Virus record (IMG/VR): IMGVR_UViG_3300032236_001082
Location: 48,159 to 112,158 of that record
Length of the DNA stretch: 64,000 nucleotides
Origin: a virus
Strand: one strand, 5' to 3'
The notes beneath the pieces were generated by a model. The model ran no database searches. It worked only from the letters and a program-made list of their open reading frames with translations, and was not told the DNA's origin. Shown piece by piece: positions 60,001 through 64,000 of the stretch. A program made the translations under genes and the position numbers. How positions within the stretch are numbered: position 1 is the stretch's first letter; each line of letters opens with the position of its first letter.

Positions 60001-60008
60001 TTATTCAA
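54066..60008 (-). CDS. Tail tape measure protein
   Basis: The 1980-residue protein has an N-terminal coiled coil (FQQVYAEVAKLKAAMTSLQQ), the TP901-type core (KFDQQMTDMLKVYGSHA, GVAMTDTVEVAKTFSSIGLEG, LGGLTANQAATSMVALQSVF), hydrophobic segments near residues 555-580 and 1220-1265, and a C-terminal region with GGPKSDLIPAMLSNGEYVMN, which is typical of tape measures. It sets tail length; by the usual relation the tail would be long. A second copy of the GGxxxxxLxxGE pattern lies near residue 715 and 750. Confidence 0.9.
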   Translation of the reverse strand: MNNIQLNIVANAQFQQVYAEVAKLKAAMTSLQQTSVGGPFTTSVVADMKNAQAQFDATINSTRAFNIQQVAMTDNVTKFGQQLSRGQLSLSNYYKIWRDSAKGTSAELDALATAQARLNRSLAIADPLKPGYAKLVTDINGVVTAEEKAIFQTQALNTALQQGSMKLIDFGKNTQWMGRQLTVGLTMPLAMFGAATSQAYLKFDQQMTDMLKVYGSHATVQSQQTLDLIQKQVTALADKLARTLGVAMTDTVEVAKTFSSIGLEGQNLIAATEATVKLQRLGGLTANQAATSMVALQSVFKLQGNQIAEAVNFLNAAKHSTSTTMQDITDALPRVGPIIQQLGGTYKDFAALLVALKESGVPAAQGANAIKSMLASIINPTSAATKALSALHINLKEIVANNRGNLMGMVEGLQSALNALPKDERLKAIEQVFGKFQFARVTALLQNLGAAGSQSAKVLELYKDNNAQLAAVAQQELDVASKGTPAARFQTMKASLQADLIPLGRTFLEAFTRIGEAVNHVVNAFKTLSNMLGPAASLLGKIFGTGAAGLLIAGPVIMLVGLFSNLIGNILRGANAIRMFRQGLENAGPGENAFLAGLHGMRNFYQELDTSVIAARNQIDLMPEAITTNAKAFEILRNEIVKLTDQFKLLTVAQESAMNSPMISALGTTLAPAGAKFLPIVKKNLGGLLPGFASGGSIYDPSQHGSVVPGQGNTDTVLARVPVGGFVLNKSGSQRNPGLASLPRFSGGGTMMAMLTPGETVFDPQTTAANYPLLSAANSGMSIGGSIFGGKHGYGVDSPLSKIEAELATRIEKFNISRAGKRNALIEAMRTPFLKSSSIKGIASDMYDRFNHPIPKGSVRLPNGSIVTPSGNVIVAAVAKPPTGLFAKEAAGLVGEKGLPITVEEINGLLANTGLRGQAVDSYIAMLKEYATSHGAPQDIYGSTSHMLDQIKKKAPELLTSVDTESIKTLISNRYLARLEQMKKDGIALTDNNNPYFAVSDQVIREFSNSPQTSHLYSLWSDFNKQNSAFNTISMNSLEAQRGPTGASSMVITNPLTGKKISIDKMAGNSKTGSMFLHSVNSPWASAHGITGYAKGGSIGAHHRRSPVYSYTGSDVYRGQTKRMKSSLGIHYNSYKAPHTKGLKGWNSGGYIPGYAGGGELLASTASNLGSFWKYGNFRGEAGSGPISSMSGGMRMAVGTGLGMAAPMAINAIPSKIGGTDISAAKGALGSAASLAGTAMMFGASGPAGLAIGGAVLAVKALSWWIGKVKKDHQDHLRVVQETYTGSTAAINMFNNSLGKTKDQMALQITQLKSNDPFKEVANSIKGMNDTDAQQAIKSFASAQVLSGMSADKVKLLTEAMLSYAGKSSLIPKITKDITDSTKDLGTATGTFVTQLENQTTVQDRAAKSYKDLSENGKNFGNGLMGIITAAQNGTVSIDKLDQIMPSLAKSIQDPTKALIALKLALDNAGQGTTWDPIINQLRGIMGDSKSTIPLLSMIATLQSKGVDTSFVGNFKSQKDITTFFDPKNFDKFLKAQQAAQNAANKPSKSVQSAQDVLTAEKGKLKALESQKKVLDATIKSEEQRLNTIKQQNDYLNKQTDLTNQIKTAEISGNYIQAAQLTGQQNANTAQYKAQSVIDAQKAQSDALASQIADLNKTMSDQQAALNAVAANTAGTVSGIGITNAEIVALEGLVGKNGGFGAPPTPGTKTTPYDASHLISANDLTAALGKGNVYNSNGNLQQGAKDYISKMLGLKPGESFTYSVAGSGGKKQSMYTADRNGNASDATAVPFTGTSAQASFGAPDVFPTSGNDSLWVQDIDMQRRKLTQTDQKGFVFTASDGKKYKLTGIKDHAYWEAVPVKKANGGAIFGPGGPKSDLIPAMLSNGEYVMNASSVSKYGVGFMNALNSKRYSAGGAAAMSFAKPASETFGHTSNYNINLTINAEGVTDPHQITRMAQEGVMRALQTKDAKMNKTNMAVRV

Positions 60009-60628
60009 TTAGCCCCCTTCCACAACATGTCCAAGTCCAAGTCCGATACCAAAGCCTTCTTGCTGTGCTCTGTAACCCTTAACCTTGGTCACATCTTCTT
60101 GTTCAGAAGAATCTTCTTCTACGTCTACTCCTTGTAGTGCTGCTTGGAATTTTCTTTCTCTTCCTTCTCTTTCACGAGAAGCGTTGAGAATTGCAAGCAA
60201 CTCTTCCATGGACAATGATGATTCAAGATCATCATAGTTCTTCCAGATTCCTAGAAGAAAAACTTCAGATTCTAACGAGGCGAGATCTAGAGATTCCCAG
60301 CTAGATTCGCCCCTTGGAAGTTTGGGTCGTCATTGTTTAACTTTAATCCGCCCGCTACTTCAAGAATTTTCATGAGTGTTGGGGTTTCAAAATTATCCTC
60401 AAACAAATCTCTATCAGTTGAAAACTCTGGTGCGAACTGCTCCATGCAGATCATTCCAGCAGTAATAAAAACTTCCATTGCTGCTTCATCTGTTTCTGCT
60501 GTACCGTCTTGAATTGGCTTAATTGCCTGCAAGAACTTCTTTAATTTATTTATCTTTAGTGGTTGTACTGTAATTTCTGTACCGTTAGACAACTTGATTG
60601 CAAGTGTGTCATATACTGTTGTTGGCAT
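60009..60628 (-). CDS. Tail assembly chaperones G and GT joined by -1 frameshift
   Basis: The first frame (MPTTVYDTLAIKLSNGTE...) gives a 113-residue short form ending at 60287. At CCCAAAC (60320-60326) a -1 shift opens a frame reading RGESSWESLDLASLE, LLGIWKNYDDLESSLSMEEL and KFQAALQGVDVEED, down to 60009, giving a 206-residue long form. Both forms are needed for tail assembly around the tape measure in lambda-like tails. The downstream frame has no good start of its own apart from a TTG inside the coding region. Confidence 0.85.
60320..60326 (-). promoter_or_regulatory. Slippery heptamer CCCAAAC for -1 frameshifting
   Basis: In the zero frame the site reads C CCA AAC, which re-pairs as CCC AAA after a one-base slip. 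The -1 frame has a TGA two codons upstream of the site (counting CGA between) and is open after it down to 60009, as expected. It lies 11 codons before the zero-frame stop. Confidence 0.8.
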
Positions 60629-60654
60629 TTAATCTCCTTAGTTACCTTATACAA

Positions 60655-60663
60655 ATTATATCA
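60655..60663 (-). promoter_or_regulatory. Extended -10 promoter motif TGATATAAT
   Basis: TGATATAAT lies 26 bp upstream of the tail assembly chaperone ATG, after the terminator of the major tail gene, with AAGGAGAT between. It would restart transcription for the late tail genes. Confidence 0.6.
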
Positions 60664-60682
60664 AAACGACTATATAAAACAT

Positions 60683-60712
60683 AAATGCCCCCCTTTTTAT
60701 CGGGGGACATTT
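60683..60712 (-). terminator. Rho-independent terminator after major tail protein
   Basis: AAATGTCCCCC pairs with GGGGGGCATTT (11 bp with one G-U) across an 8-base A/T-rich loop, followed on the minus strand by ATGTTTTATAT. It ends the major tail protein transcript and limits read-through to the chaperones. Confidence 0.82.
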
Positions 60713-60733
60713 ATTAATTAACTATATTAAGTT

Positions 60734-61459
60734 TTAGAGAGATGAGTAAACTCTGTCAATAATAACGCCATATTCTGCGCCATCATACAAGTCTTTATCA
60801 TCTGGTAAGCATCGGAATTGAACTGGGAATACGGTTGCACCGTCACGCTTTAATGCGTGAGAAGTGGTCTCAACCTGTACTACACGACGTGCAACATATA
60901 CACGCTCTTTTCCAAGAGTTGAAGCATCTACTGGAGAAGCTTCTGTTCCAAGGTTAGCTGGAGCTTGTCCAACTGCTACGATAGAACGTTCTACTGGAGC
61001 GTCACCCAAAGCACCTGCTGCAAGATTGAGCTGTGCATTCTTGTAACCAGCTGTAGCGTTAGCTGCAGGTGTAAACACCTGATCGCTTGAACCTACTGCT
61101 GCGCTATAAGTAACGACTGGATCTGACTGACCGAATACTAAGTGTACGTTTTCAAGGGTACCCTCTGTAAGTTCTGTCTTAAGCATAACCTTAACGGTCT
61201 GCTTGAAAAGTCTAGCTGCGTCCAAAAGTTGATCAACAGTAACTTCACCATAACCTGGCTCGTATGAAACCTCAAGACCAGTATTGGTATATCCAACATC
61301 TCTCCAATTTGAAGAACCGTTTAGATATCCAGCTGCTTTCTGAGCACCCCAAGCTAAGCCTGAGCTATCAATAGTTGTCTGTGGACGATTTGCGTTAGTG
61401 CCTGTAGATACGAATACCTGTGCTGCACCAACAATTACATTTTTTACGTTTGCTGCCAT
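60734..61459 (-). CDS. Major tail protein
   Basis: The 241-residue protein (MAANVKNVIVGAAQVFVSTG...) has a beta-rich tube-like fold with WRDVGYTNTGLEVSYEPGYGEVTVDQL near 50-76 and a C-terminal beta-sandwich-like end. Its position before the tail assembly chaperones, own terminator and strong GGTGGTG ribosome binding site fit the abundant tail tube protein. An 88-bp spacer upstream contains TGTTATTAT, a weaker form of the promoter motif. Confidence 0.8.
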   Translation of the reverse strand: MAANVKNVIVGAAQVFVSTGTNANRPQTTIDSSGLAWGAQKAAGYLNGSSNWRDVGYTNTGLEVSYEPGYGEVTVDQLLDAARLFKQTVKVMLKTELTEGTLENVHLVFGQSDPVVTYSAAVGSSDQVFTPAANATAGYKNAQLNLAAGALGDAPVERSIVAVGQAPANLGTEASPVDASTLGKERVYVARRVVQVETTSHALKRDGATVFPVQFRCLPDDKDLYDGAEYGVIIDRVYSSL

Positions 61460-61547
61460 TTTTTATTTCACCACCTTTATTTTTTTAAAGTTTGGCTTGA
61501 ATCTTCCTCTTGCTCTAATAATAACATATTAATGCCATAATACGAAC

Positions 61548-62054
61548 TTAGAAGCGTCCATTTGCCCCTGTTTTTCTTGAATAATTATATGAAAATACTA
61601 CGCTGCCTACCTGGTAGTCTCCTTCGTTGCCAAATGGCTCGGGGGAGAAAACCGAGTCTATTACTAAATGGTGGTAAAGGAAATCAGTGTTTCCCTCTAA
61701 GTATTTATTTAGGTCTACAGCACTCTCGTCATATCTTCTAAATAGATCCTGCATCAAGCTTGAAATCTGGTTGATGACCTCATAATTTTGGGATATAATG
61801 GTTAGCGTAAATGACTCTTCTGACATCCACCATTGAACTGGTACCTGCTTTAACTCAAAGTCATAAAGCATATAAGTTCTACCTGGAAGGTAGTCATTAA
61901 ATTCTGGTATTTGCTGTGCTGGGATAATAGGGTTTAATGGTAGTGGCATCCTATCAACATAGTAATCATTCTCATCAAGAATTCCCGCCGTCTGGATTTG
62001 ATCCCATATATAGTTTCTAATATCTGCCGAAGGTTGGCTATTATAATTTGTCAT
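61548..62054 (-). CDS. Tail terminator/tail completion-like protein
   Basis: The 168-residue protein (MTNYNSQPSADIRNYIWDQ...) has alternating strands and PLPLNPIIPAQQIPEF, FELKQVPVQWWMSEESFTLTI. It lies directly before the major tail gene, the usual place of the tail terminator. Call by position and size; no motif proves it. Confidence 0.55.
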   Translation of the reverse strand: MTNYNSQPSADIRNYIWDQIQTAGILDENDYYVDRMPLPLNPIIPAQQIPEFNDYLPGRTYMLYDFELKQVPVQWWMSEESFTLTIISQNYEVINQISSLMQDLFRRYDESAVDLNKYLEGNTDFLYHHLVIDSVFSPEPFGNEGDYQVGSVVFSYNYSRKTGANGRF

Positions 62055-62776
62055 ACTACCGCCTCATTTTTTGAATACTGCTTTAACAAGTTTACCATAG
62101 CTTTCTCAACTTCAGGAGCTCCCGCCCCCGTTTTATTAAGCACTCTGGCAAGCTCTGTGTCTATACTTTTTACTATACCCGAAGAAGATATAACAGATTG
62201 AACTTTTGTTGCGTACCAAGTTTTAAAGAACTTTTCAAAAGATCCTTTTACTTCTTTTCCTCCAGGATTATAGTTTTTAATAACTGTCCCTGCAGCAACA
62301 AATCTTAAAACTCCATCTTGTGGCATTGGAATATTTTTTGAAGCCCTATATATTACAGGAGTTCCAGCTTCCATAACTTTTGCCTTATCACGAAATACAT
62401 ATCTAGATGCAACAAATTTTCCAGTTTTTCCAGGAACAAGTAGTTCTGGGGCAATTGGAACATTGGTTCTAGACTTAACAAAACCAGGCTTTACAACTAA
62501 AACCCCGTCACTAGAATTTTCTCTAAATAAAAAAAACAATCTTCCACTTTCAGTTCCAGTTTTATTCCATTCATAAACATGGTGATATTGTTTTGGGAAA
62601 GACTTGGCTTGAAGATTCATAGCTTTAACAAAAGCCTTTGCGCTTAAAGTAAAAACCGCATCCGCCAATGCTTCCAAAACTACAGGCGACTGGAGCTCTT
62701 CAACACCAGATATTTTTAAATCTAATTCTGATGTAATACTCGTAATATCAAAATCATTTGCTTTCAGTGTTATCAT
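62051..62776 (-). CDS. Head-tail joining / tail completion protein
   Basis: The ATG at 62776 is used; a GTG at 62785 is an alternative. The 241-residue protein has NLQAKSFPKQYHHVYEWNKTG near residues 55-75 and GRLFFLFRE, similar in style to gp10-like connector-completion proteins, with a helical C-terminus. It overlaps both neighbouring genes. Confidence 0.5.
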   Translation of the reverse strand: MITLKANDFDITSITSELDLKISGVEELQSPVVLEALADAVFTLSAKAFVKAMNLQAKSFPKQYHHVYEWNKTGTESGRLFFLFRENSSDGVLVVKPGFVKSRTNVPIAPELLVPGKTGKFVASRYVFRDKAKVMEAGTPVIYRASKNIPMPQDGVLRFVAAGTVIKNYNPGGKEVKGSFEKFFKTWYATKVQSVISSSGIVKSIDTELARVLNKTGAGAPEVEKAMVNLLKQYSKNEAVV

Positions 62777-63203
62777 TTTGTACACGAACTCTCTGAAGCG
62801 TTATTTCATAATGAGAAACTTTACCAAAAGGATCTAAAACAGCATGTGATGCAATTACTTCAAATATAGTATCTGGGTTATCGTATCTATCAATTTCGGT
62901 ATAAACTTGGTGACCGTCACTTGATCTGATTCCTGAGATTCTCCATCTTTTTGAAACAGGAACCAAGCACTTCATTTTTAATTCTAATCTTTCTTCATAT
63001 TCATTATTTTTGCCAACATTAAATCTTTTTCCATCTCCACGTGAAGAAGCTCCACTTGATTTTATTGGAGATATATTACATCTAATAGTTTCTTCATATG
63101 CCCATTCTCTAGTAATGACACCACTAGTTGGGGATTGATTATTTTGCTGAACAAAAATGTCAGCAGTCATATTCATTACGCTTCCAACTAAAGATAATGG
63201 CAT
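62754..63203 (-). CDS. Head closure-like protein
   Basis: The 149-residue protein is beta-rich (LELKMKCLVPVSKRWRISGI, IFEVIASHAVLDPFGK) and sits between the connector and tail-completion genes, the place of the head-closure or stopper protein in lambda-like order. It shares start and stop bases with its neighbours. Confidence 0.5.
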   Translation of the reverse strand: MPLSLVGSVMNMTADIFVQQNNQSPTSGVITREWAYEETIRCNISPIKSSGASSRGDGKRFNVGKNNEYEERLELKMKCLVPVSKRWRISGIRSSDGHQVYTEIDRYDNPDTIFEVIASHAVLDPFGKVSHYEITLQRVRVQNDNTESK

Positions 63204-64000
63204 TATATGATCACTATTCCTGTGTTTCTATAATTATCTAATATTTGATCTACTACAACGTTTCCAGTTCCAGTAAAGGCTCCGCTATCTAATTGGAAGT
63301 TAATATCTCCAAGTTGAACCTTATTAAGGTATTTCTGTCTCCATTCGGAATCTCTAGAAAGATAGTCTCCCGCCAAAAGCACTGTGCATCTTCTTACATC
63401 TTGTGGGACATAAGGCCAGCCTTTTTCTCCATAAACTCTATATCTATATCCTGCTTTAAAACTTCCAGAGTATTCTGAAGTTACATTAAACGAACTGTCG
63501 TAAGCAATTATATTTTGATAGTCTTTGTTTATAATTCTAATGGCACGATATGTTGGAGTCAACTCTATGTCAAATCCAAATTTATTAATTATAGGGTCTG
63601 ACGAATAATCTATGGTTAGGGTTCCGTTTTCATAAAGCTGATTTATCTGAAGCATTCTTTCCGTAAGCTCTAAAGCATCCGAACCGTTACCAAATATTTC
63701 CTGATCTCCCCAACCACGACCAAAGGTTTGACCAGCGTATGTTTCTATTTGCATACGGGCTATAAATTCTGCTGCCTGTATTTCTTCTTCAGTCTTATAA
63801 TTTACATCTGAAGGTCTGGTGCCAAAGTTGTAGTATTCAATTATGTCCGCAATGGATGCGTATGGAGTATATATCTCATAAAAATCTTCTTGGAAAGTCT
63901 GCTGACCGTGTGTTGTATAGGACCAAGTGATCTTTATGACACGATTTAGGGAAGTAACACTACCATTTAAGTCTAGTGTATACTTCCCTATTTCTGGATC
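63203..64000 (-). CDS. Head-tail connector protein, 5' end outside window
   Basis: The frame is open to position 64000, so the Met at 63754 is internal. The visible 265 codons read VIKITWSYTTHGQQTF, EIYTPYASIADIIEYYNFG, EIQAAEFIARMQIETYAGQTFG and onward; the helical IxxAEFIARMQIETYxGQxF segment is typical of head-tail connectors (gp6-like). It ends with a beta part (GDINFQLDSGAFTGTGNVVV). Portal and capsid genes are expected further right. Confidence 0.6.
   Translation of the reverse strand, partial: DPEIGKYTLDLNGSVTSLNRVIKITWSYTTHGQQTFQEDFYEIYTPYASIADIIEYYNFGTRPSDVNYKTEEEIQAAEFIARMQIETYAGQTFGRGWGDQEIFGNGSDALELTERMLQINQLYENGTLTIDYSSDPIINKFGFDIELTPTYRAIRIINKDYQNIIAYDSSFNVTSEYSGSFKAGYRYRVYGEKGWPYVPQDVRRCTVLLAGDYLSRDSEWRQKYLNKVQLGDINFQLDSGAFTGTGNVVVDQILDNYRNTGIVII

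Noticed and set aside
60009-60215. Independent 68-aa gene after the tail chaperone
   Set aside because: Its frame extends upstream in phase to the CCCAAAC site, so it is the C-terminal part of the frameshift product.
1-64000. Bacterial chromosome or prophage origin, because of ahpCD, dps, groES and other cellular genes
   Set aside because: Continuous one-strand phage modules (tail, terminase, replication, lysis) flank every such gene and no integrase or ordinary bacterial operon is visible.

Overview
The window is a 64 kb stretch of tailed double-stranded DNA phage genome (Caudoviricetes, siphovirus-like tail module). Almost every gene I can support lies on the minus strand, so transcription runs from position 64000 down to 1. 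Genes are packed with 1-14 bp overlaps and short spacers. A WhiB-like regulator, a DUF7455 protein, a DnaE-type polymerase and an AhpD that keeps most of the mycobacterial active-site layout point to an actinobacterial host. The A+T-rich sequence suggests a low-GC, perhaps freshwater planktonic, actinobacterium (inference). No integrase, excisionase, partition system, RNA polymerase or CRISPR array is visible. Portal, capsid and maturation protease must lie beyond position 64000.

Layout in order of transcription: (1) 64000-53554, head-tail connectors, tail terminator, major tail protein with its own terminator, tail assembly chaperone expressed through a -1 frameshift at CCCAAAC, a 1980-residue tape measure and the distal tail protein. 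(2) 53553-42625, very large minor tail proteins, an H-type-lectin-like protein and a fibre ending in PPGFF repeats. (3) 42638-39977, a translationally coupled cassette of three 2OG-Fe(II) oxygenase-like proteins and a GT61-type glycosyltransferase. (4) 39964-24122, metallophosphoesterase, small DNA-binding proteins, DnaB-type helicase, CHC2/TOPRIM primase, SSB, DnaE polymerase, RecA, a resolvase-like nuclease, glutathione peroxidase, Cas4-like nuclease and RuvC-like resolvase, with two more oxygenases interspersed. (5) 24135-20312, HTH and zinc proteins, putative small terminase, two tandem oxygenases and the large terminase. (6) 20306-12170, a secreted Ala-rich surface-like protein followed by a strong terminator, another oxygenase, CHAP endolysin, secreted HNH-like protein, a signal-peptide/PA14/coiled-coil protein, holin candidates and a collagen-like fibre. 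(7) 11585-8882, eight tRNA genes in two groups with ahpC-ahpD between them and structured spacers. (8) 8840-1, accessory genes: TauD-like oxygenase, DUF2061, Dps, SGNH protein, secreted subtilase, SLOG protein, WhiB, thioredoxin, HslV-like peptidase, GroES and several small zinc proteins.

Four themes stand out. Nine 2OG-Fe(II)/JmjC-like oxygenases are spread over the window, and three sit with a GT61 enzyme directly behind a PPG-repeat fibre, which suggests hydroxylation and glycosylation of virion proteins. A peroxide-defence set (AhpC, AhpD, glutathione peroxidase, Dps, thioredoxin) is carried by one phage. Proteostasis genes (GroES, HslV-like peptidase, secreted subtilase) are present. A recurring extended -10 motif, TGNTATAAT, occurs just upstream of many genes; at two of them only 6 nt separate it from the ATG, which suggests leaderless transcription.
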